DNA from: Verrucomicrobiota bacterium JB022 | GTDB taxonomy: Bacteria > Verrucomicrobiota > Verrucomicrobiia > Opitutales > Oceanipulchritudinaceae | DNA: 64,000 bases | Direction of reading: 5' to 3' | NCBI GenBank assembly: GCA_030673845.1 | Contig: JAUTCQ010000013.1 | Location: 288,001 to 352,000 of the forward strand | Position numbers and translations under genes: made by a program | The notes under the pieces: generated by a model | Told to the model about the DNA's origin: nothing | What the model saw: the letters and a program-made list of their open reading frames with translations, nothing else | Databases searched by the model: none | Shown here: one piece after another, positions 45,221-54,039 of the stretch | How the letters are laid out: every line of letters begins with the position of its first letter | How positions within the stretch are numbered: the first letter of the stretch is position 1

Positions 45221-46192
45221 ATGACTCATAAAACTTTGCTGTCGATGCTTGCCTGCGTGATCGCGCTGCCCCTTTCCTGGGCAGTCGGGCCGGTGCAAGT
45301 GGATGAAGACCTCCCCGTGTATGAGAAGGTAACCGGCGTTTCGGGCACGTTGTCGTCCGTGGGCTCCGACACCCTCAACAACATGATGTCGCTTTGGGCC
45401 GAGGCCTTTCAGGCCATCTACCCCAACGTGAAGATCCAGGTGGAAGGCAAGGGCTCTTCGACTGCGCCGCCCGCGCTGATCGAAGGCACTTCCCAGCTCG
45501 GGCCGATGAGCCGCGAGATGAAGAGCACGGAAATCGACGAATTTCAGAAGCGCTTTGGCTACAAGCCCACGCAAGTCCCTGTTTCGATCGACGCCCTCGC
45601 GGTGTTCACCAACAAGGACAACCCGATCAAGGGCATGACGCTGCAGCAGGTCGACAGCGTGTTCTCCAGCACCTACCTGCGCAACGGCTCCCCCGCCCGC
45701 ACCTGGGGCGATCTGGGCCTCGAAGGCGCCTTCGCCTCCCGCCCGATCAGCCTCTATGGCCGTAATTCGGCCTCCGGCACCTACGGCTTCTTCAAGGAAG
45801 TGGGCCTTGAGGGCGGCGACTACAGCCCGCGGGTCAAGGAGCAGCCCGGCTCTTCTGCCGTGGTGCAAGGCGTTGCCAGCGACCTTTACGGCATCGGCTA
45901 CTCCGGCATCGGTTACAAGACCTCCGGCGTCAATGCGATCTCGATCGAAGGCCCCGACGGTGTGATGTACGAGCCGACGTTCGAAAACTGCGTTACCGGC
46001 GATTACCCGCTCTCGCGCTTCCTCTACGTCTACGTCAACAAGTCGCCCCGTCAGGAGCTGGACACCTTGACGAAGGAGTTCCTCAAGTTCGTGCTCTCCA
46101 AGCAAGGCCAGGAAGTCGTGGTCCGCGACGGCTACTACCCGCTGCCCGCCTTCGTGGTGGAAGAGATCCGCGCAAACTGGCTCGGCGAGTAG
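45221..46192 (+). CDS. pstS: Phosphate-binding protein PstS
   Basis: 323 residues with signal peptide (MTHKTLLSMLACVIALPLSWA). Phosphate-binding motifs: GTLSSVGSDTL, GKGSSTAPPALIEG, GPMSREMK, GRNSASGTYGFFKE and the GYSGIGYKT region. It captures phosphate for the PstCAB importer. It is the first gene of the pstSCAB operon; no Pho-box-like direct repeats were recognised in the 140 bases upstream. The GSDTLNNMM and SASGTYGFF segments recur in the tandem PstS lipoprotein at 51927. Confidence 0.93.
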   Translation: MTHKTLLSMLACVIALPLSWAVGPVQVDEDLPVYEKVTGVSGTLSSVGSDTLNNMMSLWAEAFQAIYPNVKIQVEGKGSSTAPPALIEGTSQLGPMSREMKSTEIDEFQKRFGYKPTQVPVSIDALAVFTNKDNPIKGMTLQQVDSVFSSTYLRNGSPARTWGDLGLEGAFASRPISLYGRNSASGTYGFFKEVGLEGGDYSPRVKEQPGSSAVVQGVASDLYGIGYSGIGYKTSGVNAISIEGPDGVMYEPTFENCVTGDYPLSRFLYVYVNKSPRQELDTLTKEFLKFVLSKQGQEVVVRDGYYPLPAFVVEEIRANWLGE

Positions 46193-46261
46193 GTTTTTGT
46201 CTATCTTTGATCGCCCACCGTTGCGCCTACGCACGGTGGGCGCTTCTATCCGCCCCTTCGT

Positions 46262-48577
46262 ATGGCCGAACCAGATCTTTTTGACAGTCGTTACGCCGTT
46301 TCCAAGCGAGTCCTTCGCATGGACGCGTTCATGAACTACTTCATCAGGGCGGGGGGCATCGGCATCATCGTTGCCGTCTTCGGTATCTTCCTCTTTATCC
46401 TGTTCGAAGTCATCCCGCTCTTCCAGGGCGCGAAGGTGAAGCTCGAACGCGAAATCGCCACCGGCGTGGTCGACCCCATCGTGTTGGGCGTCGACGGCTG
46501 GAGCGAATTGCCCTTCCTGCTCGACCGGGAGGGCACCCTGCACTTTGTCGACCTGGGCTCGGAAACCGAAGCTGCCGACCCGGAAACGCAGCTCGGCCCG
46601 CGCGGCCTCTTTACCGAGCAACTGGGCCTGCCCGAGGGCTTTGAAATCTCGGCCTGGCGCTACCGCCAGAACGGCAACCAGATCCTGCTCGGCTCCACCG
46701 ATGGCCGCCTCGCGCTCGCCACGGTGGAATATACGCCCGATTTCAGCGACCCGGAGCACCGCGTGATCCGCCCCGAGGTGACGCTCGACGTGATCGACCA
46801 GCTCGGCCGCCCGGGCAAACCGATCGAAGCGCTCGACTTTTTTGACGGTTCCAGTGGCCGCCTCATTGCGGTCGTCCAGACCGATGGCGACGAGCACCCG
46901 CTCAACGTCGTGGCCTTCAACCGCCGCCGCTCGCTCTTTGGCCCGGGCAAGCTGACCCCGGTGGGCGAGTACGACCTCACGAGCGAAGTCTCGGGCGGCG
47001 TCGCTCAAGTGCTCGTCGGTGGCTCCGGCGATACGCTGCTGGCGGTCGGCACCACGGGCGAAGTCAGTTACTTCCGCCTGCAAAACCGCGAGCTGCTTCA
47101 CGAGCAGACTTTTGCGCCCTTTGGCGAGTTGAAGGAGTCGCACGTCAGCACGGCAGACTGGCTGCTCGGCAGCACTTCGGTGGTGTTTACCAGCCCGGCC
47201 GGTGCCATGCGCATCTTCTCCGTCGCCCGCGACGAGGAGGCAGGCGTGCTGCGCTACCAGCAGTTCCACGAGTTGAAGGACTTGGAGGGCGCGGCCGACG
47301 TCTTTGCCCGCAGCCCGCGCAACCGGGCCTTCCTCGTCACTCACGGCAACGAAGTCTCCCTGCGCTACGCTACCACGGCGACGACCCGGTGGTCCAAGCA
47401 ACTGGAATTTGCGCCCGAGCGCGGCGTGGTCGGCTCCGGCTACGACAGCTTTTTCGTCAGCGGCCAGGACGGCCGCCTGCTGGTCTTCGACGTGAACGAC
47501 CCGCACCCCGAGGCCGGTTTCAACGCCTTTTTCGGCAAGATCTGGTACGAGGGCCAGCCGGAGGCGCAATACCGCTGGGAATCGAGCGGCGCGGGCGACG
47601 AGTTCGAGCCCAAGCTCTCGATGATGCCGCTGATCTTCGGCTCGCTCAAGGGCACGTTTTACGCGATGCTCTTTGCCGTGCCCATCGCGCTGCTGGCGGC
47701 CTTTTACACCAGCCAGTTCCTCAAGCCGCGCTTCCGCCGCGTGGTGAAGCCGATGATGGAGATCATGGCCTCGCTGCCGTCCGTCGTACTCGGCTTCCTC
47801 GGCGCGCTGTTCTTCGCCCCGCTGCTGGAATACCGCTTCCCCTCGGTGCTGATGATCCTCGTGCTGCTGCCCACGGTGGCGTTTGCCATCGGCATCCTCT
47901 GGGGCTACCTGCCGCTACGCTTCCGCATCCTGATCCCTCAGGGCAGCGAATTCTTTTACTACATCCCCATCCTGCTCGTGGTGGCCGTCGTCGGCTGGTA
48001 CCTCGGGCCGGTGGTGGAAGACCTGCTTTTTGTGGTCAAAGACCCGCAGACGGGCCAGATGGTGGGCGACTTCACCCGCTGGTGGCCTGCTGTGACCGGG
48101 CTCGAATACAACCAGCGCAACAGTCTCATCGTGGGCTTCATGATGGGCTTCGCCGTCATCCCGATCATCTTCACGATTTCGGAAGACGCGATGTCGAGCG
48201 TGCCTCCGCTGCTCAAGAGCGCCGCCCTCGCCTTGGGGGCCAGCCGCTGGCAGACAGCCGCGCGCGTCATCCTGCCCGCGGCATCCCCCGCCATCTTCTC
48301 CTCGCTCATGATCGGCCTTGGCCGCGCGGTGGGTGAGACGATGATCGTGGTGATGGCGACCGGCAACACGGCGCTGATCGACCCGAATATCTTCAACGGT
48401 TTCCGCGCCCTCTCCGCCAACATCGCGGTGGAGCTGCCGGAGGCCCCGCAAGAGAGCACGCTCTACCGCACCCTGTTCCTGGGCGCGATGGTGCTCTTCC
48501 TCCTCACCTTTATCATCAACACGGTGGCGGAAATCACGCGGGTGCGCCTGCGTCGCCGCTACAAGAACATCAGCTAG
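46262..48577 (+). CDS. pstC: Phosphate ABC permease PstC, long form
   Basis: 771 residues. TM1 (about 28-53), then a large extracytoplasmic domain (about 55-460) with beta-propeller-like repeats (LLGSTDGRLALATVEYT, LLAVGTTGEVSYFRL, FFVSGQDGRLLVFDVN), then the permease core of five or so TM segments with the ABC-contact EAA loop (LALGASRWQTAARVILPAASPAI). Long PstC proteins with an insert after TM1 are known in proteobacteria. It moves phosphate across the inner membrane with PstA and PstB. Confidence 0.92.
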   Translation: MAEPDLFDSRYAVSKRVLRMDAFMNYFIRAGGIGIIVAVFGIFLFILFEVIPLFQGAKVKLEREIATGVVDPIVLGVDGWSELPFLLDREGTLHFVDLGSETEAADPETQLGPRGLFTEQLGLPEGFEISAWRYRQNGNQILLGSTDGRLALATVEYTPDFSDPEHRVIRPEVTLDVIDQLGRPGKPIEALDFFDGSSGRLIAVVQTDGDEHPLNVVAFNRRRSLFGPGKLTPVGEYDLTSEVSGGVAQVLVGGSGDTLLAVGTTGEVSYFRLQNRELLHEQTFAPFGELKESHVSTADWLLGSTSVVFTSPAGAMRIFSVARDEEAGVLRYQQFHELKDLEGAADVFARSPRNRAFLVTHGNEVSLRYATTATTRWSKQLEFAPERGVVGSGYDSFFVSGQDGRLLVFDVNDPHPEAGFNAFFGKIWYEGQPEAQYRWESSGAGDEFEPKLSMMPLIFGSLKGTFYAMLFAVPIALLAAFYTSQFLKPRFRRVVKPMMEIMASLPSVVLGFLGALFFAPLLEYRFPSVLMILVLLPTVAFAIGILWGYLPLRFRILIPQGSEFFYYIPILLVVAVVGWYLGPVVEDLLFVVKDPQTGQMVGDFTRWWPAVTGLEYNQRNSLIVGFMMGFAVIPIIFTISEDAMSSVPPLLKSAALALGASRWQTAARVILPAASPAIFSSLMIGLGRAVGETMIVVMATGNTALIDPNIFNGFRALSANIAVELPEAPQESTLYRTLFLGAMVLFLLTFIINTVAEITRVRLRRRYKNIS

Positions 48578-48582
48578 CCGCC

Positions 48583-50292
48583 ATGTCTGCGACGCCTGAA
48601 GTTTCCGCCGTCCCGCACCCGCCCTCGCAAGCTACGAACGAGCGGCGCCACGTGAAGCCGCCCGCTGGGGAAGGCTTTGTCTGGCTCACGGCCATGGGCC
48701 TGGGGGTGGGCATCATCATGATTCTCGGCCTGCTCGCGCTGATCCTCTTCAAGGGGGTGCAGACGTTCTGGCCGCGCGACATCCACGTCGTGCACGTGGC
48801 CGAAGAGTCGCCCTTCACCCTGGGGGGGCGCACGACCTTTGCCGGCTCCATCGCCGACGAGCGTTACAAGCGCCTCGCCTCGCCGGAGGGCGAAGAGCAG
48901 GCGCGCGAATACCAGTTTTTCGTGGGCAACCGCGACACCTTCGGCCTCAGCTTCTTTTACGTCGACGAAGACGCGATCGTGAGCTGGGAGCAGCCCCAGG
49001 AGCTGATGCAGGCCGAGCGCCTGAGCTGGGGCGACGCGATTTTTTACCCCGTCAGCATCACCAAGGCCGACGGCAGCGTGATCGGGGTCGAGGAAACGGG
49101 CTTCCCCACGACGCTGCGTCACATCATGAAGGATGCGCACGAGCGGCGGGAGCAGATCCGCGAGATCAATCGCAACGAGATCGGCCCCATCAGCCACGAG
49201 ATCGTCGAAACAGAGCGCCGCATCCGCCTGCTCAAGGAAGAGGGCGCCACGGCCGAAGACCCTCGCATCCAGAGCCTCCAGACCGGGATTGCGAAGTTGC
49301 AGGCCGAGAGCCGCCACCTGCAGGAAAAGGTGACGCAGCTCCGCGCCCGCAACGAGGTGGAGCAGTTCACTACCCGCCTCGTCAGTGGCGAGGAAAAGAC
49401 GGAGCCGGTCAGTAACTTTGTCAAGATATGGCAGCCCAACGAGATGGGCTTCTTCGCCAAGCTCGGCTGGTTCTTCGGCGACTTCTGGAGCTTTATCTCC
49501 GAAGAGCCCCGCGAGGCCAATACCGAGGGCGGCATCTTCCCCACGATTTTCGGCACCGTGGTGCTCGTCATGATGATGAGTGCCGCCGTGATGCCCTTTG
49601 GGGTGATCGCCGCGATCTACCTGCGTGAATACGCCACTCAAGGGCCCTTCGTGCAGATGGTGCGCATCTCGATCAACAACCTGGCGGGCGTGCCCTCCAT
49701 CGTCTACGGCGTGTTCGGCCTCGGCTTTTTCGTCTACTTCCTCGGTGGCACGATCGACGAGCTGTTCTTCCCCAACCACGAAAGCGCCGTCTTCAAATCC
49801 GGCGGGGTGCTCTGGGCGGCCCTCACGCTCGCGCTGATGACTGTGCCCGTGGTGGTCGTCGCGACCGAAGAAGCCTTTGCGGCCGTGCCGGCGGGCCTGC
49901 GCGAAGCCTCCCTCGCCTGCGGCGCCTCCAAGTGGCAGACGATCCAGCGCGTGGTGCTGCCTGCCGCCGCCCCCGGAATGCTCACGGGCCTGATCCTCGC
50001 CATTGCGCGTGGGGCCGGTGAAGTCGCGCCGCTGATGCTCGTGGGCGTGGTCAAGCTCGCTCCCAGCCTCCCGCTCGACGGTCAGGCGCCGTTTGTACAC
50101 TTCGAGCGCAAGTTCATGCACCTCGGTTTCCACATTTTCGACCTCGGCTTTCAGTCGCCCGACTCCGAGGCCGCCAAGCCGATGGTATTTGCCACCACGT
50201 TCCTGCTCATCATGCTGGTCGTCGTGCTGAACCTCGGTGCGATCCTCATTCGCGAACGCCTCCGCAAAAAGTACGCCTACGGCAGCTTCTAA
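48583..50292 (+). CDS. pstA: Phosphate ABC permease PstA, long form
   Basis: 569 residues. TM1 (about 26-52), an extracytoplasmic insert (about 55-310) with a coiled coil (HERREQIREINRNEIGPISH, RLLKEEGATAEDPRIQSLQT), then the permease core (VLVMMMSAAVMPFGVIAAIYL) with EAA loop LACGASKWQTIQRVVLPAAAPGM. It starts 5 bases after pstC, so it is translationally close-coupled. Like PstC, it is longer than the E. coli protein (296). Confidence 0.92.
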   Translation: MSATPEVSAVPHPPSQATNERRHVKPPAGEGFVWLTAMGLGVGIIMILGLLALILFKGVQTFWPRDIHVVHVAEESPFTLGGRTTFAGSIADERYKRLASPEGEEQAREYQFFVGNRDTFGLSFFYVDEDAIVSWEQPQELMQAERLSWGDAIFYPVSITKADGSVIGVEETGFPTTLRHIMKDAHERREQIREINRNEIGPISHEIVETERRIRLLKEEGATAEDPRIQSLQTGIAKLQAESRHLQEKVTQLRARNEVEQFTTRLVSGEEKTEPVSNFVKIWQPNEMGFFAKLGWFFGDFWSFISEEPREANTEGGIFPTIFGTVVLVMMMSAAVMPFGVIAAIYLREYATQGPFVQMVRISINNLAGVPSIVYGVFGLGFFVYFLGGTIDELFFPNHESAVFKSGGVLWAALTLALMTVPVVVVATEEAFAAVPAGLREASLACGASKWQTIQRVVLPAAAPGMLTGLILAIARGAGEVAPLMLVGVVKLAPSLPLDGQAPFVHFERKFMHLGFHIFDLGFQSPDSEAAKPMVFATTFLLIMLVVVLNLGAILIRERLRKKYAYGSF

Positions 50293-50313
50293 CCCCCTTT
50301 CCCGCCCGCGCAC

Positions 50314-51144
50314 ATGGCCCAAGTCCCGCACATTCAGATGCCGCACCGCTCCCAGGAGGAAGTGGCGGCCAGCCGCAAGCCCTCGCCGGATGAGAAGTTT
50401 ATCCAGGTGAAGGACCTCTCTTTCTGGTACGGCGAAAAGCAGGTGCTCTTCGACCTGAACCTCGACATCCCCAAGCACCGCGTCACGGCCTTCATCGGCC
50501 CCTCCGGTTGCGGCAAGTCGACCCTGCTGCGCAACTTCAACCGCCTCAATGACCTCGTGGAAGGCGTGCGCCACACGGGCGACATCACCATCGGCGGCAA
50601 CAGCATTTACGACGAAAAGCTCGACGTCATCACCCTGCGCAAGCGCGTGGGCATGGTCTTCCAGAAGTACAACCCCTTCCCGAAGTCGATCTACGAAAAC
50701 GTCATTTTCAGCAAGCGCATCGCTGGCGTCACCAAGAAGAGCGAGCTGGACGAAGTCGTCGTGCGCAGCCTGCAAGGCGCCGCCCTCTGGGACGAGGTGA
50801 AGGACCGCCTGCACGACAGCGCGCTCGGCCTCTCCGGCGGCCAGATGCAGCGCCTCTGCATCGCCCGCGCCATCGCCAACGACCCGCCCGTGCTGTTGAT
50901 GGACGAGCCCTGCTCGGCGCTCGACCCCATCGCCTCCAGCAAGATCGAGGAGCTGATCCACCAGCTCAAGGACCGCTACACCATCGTCATCGTGACGCAC
51001 AACATGCAGCAGGCCGCTCGGGTGAGCGACCGCACGGCCTTCTTCTACCTCGGCAAGCTGATCGAATACGACGAGACCGAGAGCATTTTCCTCCACCCGC
51101 AAAACCCGCAGACGGAGGCCTACGTCTCCGGCAGCATCGGTTAA
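50314..51144 (+). CDS. pstB: Phosphate ABC ATPase PstB
   Basis: 276 residues. Walker [11 protein letters not shown]-loop [16 protein letters not shown], signature LSGGQMQRL, Walker [14 protein letters not shown] and H-loop VTHNMQQA. The PstB-type insert [18 protein letters not shown] is present (here NFNRLND). It powers phosphate import through PstCA. The operon ends with the terminator at 51170; no phoU follows. Confidence 0.95.
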   Translation: MAQVPHIQMPHRSQEEVAASRKPSPDEKFIQVKDLSFWYGEKQVLFDLNLDIPKHRVTAFIGPSGCGKSTLLRNFNRLNDLVEGVRHTGDITIGGNSIYDEKLDVITLRKRVGMVFQKYNPFPKSIYENVIFSKRIAGVTKKSELDEVVVRSLQGAALWDEVKDRLHDSALGLSGGQMQRLCIARAIANDPPVLLMDEPCSALDPIASSKIEELIHQLKDRYTIVIVTHNMQQAARVSDRTAFFYLGKLIEYDETESIFLHPQNPQTEAYVSGSIG

Positions 51145-51169
51145 GCGAGGCCGGCCGGCTTCACCTTTC

Positions 51170-51197
51170 AAGCTGCTCCCATGTGGGCAGCTTTTTT
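51170..51197 (+). terminator. Rho-independent terminator of the pst operon
   Basis: Stem aagctgc / gcagctt with loop tcccatgtgg, followed by ttttt. It sits 26 bases after the pstB stop. Confidence 0.9.
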
Positions 51198-51291
51198 GGT
51201 GTGATATAAGTGCTTATTTGTTCACGCCTGTTGTTGACCGACTTGTTCGCAGCTCCTAGCCTGCGTGTAAACATATTCACGCATTGCTCAC

Positions 51292-51669
51292 ATGAAGATT
51301 CTTGGCACGGACTTTTTCTCCTACGAGGTTTCCGACCTCGCTCGCTCGATTGAATTTTACCGAGACCTCTTGGGCTTGAAGCTGACGGAAGACGGCTCCG
51401 AGCATGGCTTCGTCGAATTCGACGTGCCGCCCAGCAGCCTCGCGCTGATCGCGGCTCCCATTATCATGAACCGCCCTCCGCAACCGGGCGGCAGCATGAT
51501 CTGGCTCGCGGTGCCCGACATGGCGGCAGCCGTCGCCGAGCTGAAGGAGCGCGGGGTGACCGTCGTGATGGAACCGATGGAGACGCCCGTCTGCTTCATG
51601 TGCGGCTTCCTCGACCCCGACGGCAACACCATCGGCCTCCACCAACGCAAAGACGGCACCGCGGGGTGA
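51292..51669 (+). CDS. VOC (glyoxalase/dioxygenase) superfamily protein
   Basis: 125 residues with two beta-alpha-beta-beta-beta modules (FFSYEVSDLARSIEFYRDLL and the late CGFLDPDGNTIGLHQ), the typical single-chain VOC fold. VOC proteins can be glyoxalases, resistance proteins or dioxygenases. His/Glu ligands of a glyoxalase I are not all clear, so the activity is open. It is convergent with the tandem PstS gene. Confidence 0.85.
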   Translation: MKILGTDFFSYEVSDLARSIEFYRDLLGLKLTEDGSEHGFVEFDVPPSSLALIAAPIIMNRPPQPGGSMIWLAVPDMAAAVAELKERGVTVVMEPMETPVCFMCGFLDPDGNTIGLHQRKDGTAG

Positions 51670-51702
51670 GGCTCATTCAGGTCCCTTTTCGCCTACCGCG
51701 CT

Positions 51703-51818
51703 TTGAAGTGCCGCGCTCTGCGCCGATCTGGATCTTCGTCTTCGATGGGGATGGGAGCTGGTTCAACTATTGGATGCGACTCGAAAAACCAGATCTGGGC
51801 GGAGCCCAGCACTCCCAG
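51703..51818. repeat. REPIN copy R4
   Basis: The left REP is partly diverged (gaagtg, hairpin cgcgctctgcgccg, atctggat); the right is ccagat, hairpin tgggcggagccca, cactcccag. The hairpin bases differ from R2/R3 but still pair. It sits between the convergent VOC and tandem PstS genes. Confidence 0.8.
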
Positions 51819-51867
51819 AGCGCCATAGAATAAGCGATTTCGTATTTTATTTATCGCTACCAAGCAG

Positions 51868-51897
51868 AAACGCCAGTCCTGGGGAGGACTGGCGTTT
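51868..51897 (-). terminator. Terminator of the tandem-PstS operon (possibly bidirectional)
   Basis: Stem cgccagtcct / aggactggcg with loop gggg, flanked by aaa and ttt so that it reads as a terminator on either strand. It lies about 30 bases past the stop of the minus-strand PstS lipoprotein gene. Confidence 0.8.
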
Positions 51898-51926
51898 GGG
51901 GTGGAGTGTGAACGTACAGAGAAGTC

Positions 51927-53993
51927 TTAGAGGCCGACTTTCTTCAGTTCGGTGGCCTTCATCGTGGCATTGACGGGGTAGTAGCCGTCTTTCATCACGA
52001 GGGCCTGGCCTTCGGCGCTGTAAATAAAGCGCAGGAATTCGCGCGTCAGAGGTGAGAGGCCTTCTTGCTGGTTGTAGTTAATAACCAAATACAAGGCGCG
52101 GGCGAGGGGATAAGTGCCACTGAAGGCAGTTTCTTCGCTCGGGGCGATGGCTGAGGCTCCGGTGCGACCCGAGACAGGCAGGGCGGCGACATTGGGCGTG
52201 CGGTAGCCGATACCGCTGTAGCCGATGGCAAATTTGTCGGCCCCGACGGCTTCGACCACCGCCTCGGAGGAGGCCAGCTCGCTGTTGCTCGGCTTGAAGT
52301 CGCCGGCGGCGAGCACCTGATCCTTGAACATGCCGTAAGTGCCGGAGGCGCGGTTGCGGCTGTAGACGCGGATGGGTGCGTTGGCCCACTCGCCGGTCAG
52401 GCCCAGCTGGCCCCAGGTGGTGATGTCTTCTTCGCCACCGCGTGCGCGGGTGCTGGAAAAAATGGCGTCGAGCTGTTCAAGCGTGAGGCCGCGCTGCAAC
52501 AGCGGGTTGCTCGGGTGCACGTAGAGCGCGAGAGCGTCGACGGCCACGCGCAGCTGGGTGGGCTCGTAACCAAAGCGCTGCTTGAAGGCGGCGATCTCGT
52601 CGGCCTTGAGCGGGCGCGACATGGGGCCGACCTCGGCGGAGCCTTCCATCAGCGCGGGCACGGCGGTGGACGAGCCGCGGCCTTGGTGCAGTACGCGCAG
52701 GCCTTGGTGGTAGCCGCGGAAGGTGGCCTCCCACAGGCCCATCATGTTATCCATCGTGTCTGAGCCGACGGAGCGCAGGCGGCCTTGCAGATCGGCCTCC
52801 GGCTCATAGGCGCCGAGAGCGGCAATTGCCGGGGGCAGGGGCTTGGCTTCGGCCACTTGCAGGCCCAGCTTGGCCAGTTGCTCGGCGGCCTGCTTGGGGG
52901 TCAGCGGGTAGTAACCGTCTTGCGTGACGAGCTGCTGCCCCTCGCGGCTGAGAATAAAGGTCACGAACTCGCGCTGGAGGTCGCTCGGGGGCGTATTGGG
53001 CGCGATGTTGAGCGCAAGGTTGAGGAAGCGGGCCAGCGCGTAGTTGCCGGAGGCGGCATCCTCTTCGGTGGGCTGGTAGGCACGGCTGGCGGCATTGGCC
53101 TTCAGCGGTACGGTGGCGACGGCGGGCGTGCGGTAGCCGATGCCGGAGTAACCGATGCCGTAGCGGTCGTTGCCGACGGCATCGACGACTTCGGCCGAGC
53201 CGACCTGCTCGCGCACGCCGGGGCGGTATTCCCCGCGTTGCAGGGCCTCGTCGCGGAAAAAGCCGTAGGTGCCGGAAGCGTTATTGCGGCCGTAGGGGTT
53301 GATGGGCGCGTTGGCCCACTCGCCGGTCAGCCCCAGCTGGCCCCAGGTGGTGATGGCTTCGCCGTGGCCGCGGGCGCGGGTGCTGGAGAAAATGGCGTCG
53401 AGCTCGGCCAAAGTCAGGCCGCGCTGGGCGATGGGGTTGCTGGGGTGCACGTAGATGCCGAGGGCGTCGAGGGCCACGCGGATCTGGGTAGGCGGGTAGC
53501 CGTAGCGTTGCTGGAAGGCGGCGATCTCGTCCTGTTTCAGCTCGCGCGACATGGGCCCGACTTCGGCGGAGCCTTCCATCAGTGCGGGGATGGCGGTAGA
53601 GGAGCCGCGGCCTTGGTGCAATACGTTGAGCCGGCGGTGGTACTGGCGGAAGAGGCCTTCCCACAGCTCCATCATCTTGTCCATCGTATCGGAGCCGACC
53701 GAGCGCAGGCGGCCGCTGACGGCGACTTGCGGCTGGTAGCTGGGCAGCATCGGCTTGGGCGCTTCGGCGGCGGGCGCGGGAGCCGGGGGCGGCGTAACGG
53801 GGGCCGGTGCCGGAGTGGGGGCAGGCGCGATCGGGGCCGGGCGTGGTGTGGTTCCCGTTTGGCTGGCGGGAGTCGCACGGGCCGGCGTGGAGGTGGCGGG
53901 CCCGTCGGTCTGGCAACCGGAGAAGGCGGCGAGCAGGGCAAAGAGGGAAAGCGCCCGTACGCGCCCGGAGAGAGGCGAGGCAGAGTTCGTCAT
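51927..53993 (-). CDS. Lipoprotein with two tandem PstS domains
   Basis: 688 residues. A lipoprotein-like signal with SGC near residue 26, then a Pro/Ala-rich linker (about 30-85), then two PstS modules at about 92-370 and 400-680. Both carry GRLRSVGSDTM, GRGSSTA, MEGSAEVGPMSR and GYSGIGYRTP, and are roughly two-thirds identical by eye, so the duplication is recent. Both resemble the single PstS at 45221. It could bind two phosphates or hand them on. It is the last gene of the operon with the SUMF1 protein (46 bases) and the Roadblock-like protein. Confidence 0.88.
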   Translation of the reverse strand: MTNSASPLSGRVRALSLFALLAAFSGCQTDGPATSTPARATPASQTGTTPRPAPIAPAPTPAPAPVTPPPAPAPAAEAPKPMLPSYQPQVAVSGRLRSVGSDTMDKMMELWEGLFRQYHRRLNVLHQGRGSSTAIPALMEGSAEVGPMSRELKQDEIAAFQQRYGYPPTQIRVALDALGIYVHPSNPIAQRGLTLAELDAIFSSTRARGHGEAITTWGQLGLTGEWANAPINPYGRNNASGTYGFFRDEALQRGEYRPGVREQVGSAEVVDAVGNDRYGIGYSGIGYRTPAVATVPLKANAASRAYQPTEEDAASGNYALARFLNLALNIAPNTPPSDLQREFVTFILSREGQQLVTQDGYYPLTPKQAAEQLAKLGLQVAEAKPLPPAIAALGAYEPEADLQGRLRSVGSDTMDNMMGLWEATFRGYHQGLRVLHQGRGSSTAVPALMEGSAEVGPMSRPLKADEIAAFKQRFGYEPTQLRVAVDALALYVHPSNPLLQRGLTLEQLDAIFSSTRARGGEEDITTWGQLGLTGEWANAPIRVYSRNRASGTYGMFKDQVLAAGDFKPSNSELASSEAVVEAVGADKFAIGYSGIGYRTPNVAALPVSGRTGASAIAPSEETAFSGTYPLARALYLVINYNQQEGLSPLTREFLRFIYSAEGQALVMKDGYYPVNATMKATELKKVGL

Positions 53994-54039
53994 GGCAGCG
54001 GTCGAGATAAGGTGGCGACAGTCGGGAAACGCGGAGGCC

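Noticed and set aside
48574-51171. An 865-codon minus-strand frame across pstA and pstB
   Set aside because: Antisense shadow of two confidently identified genes; no domain in the translation.
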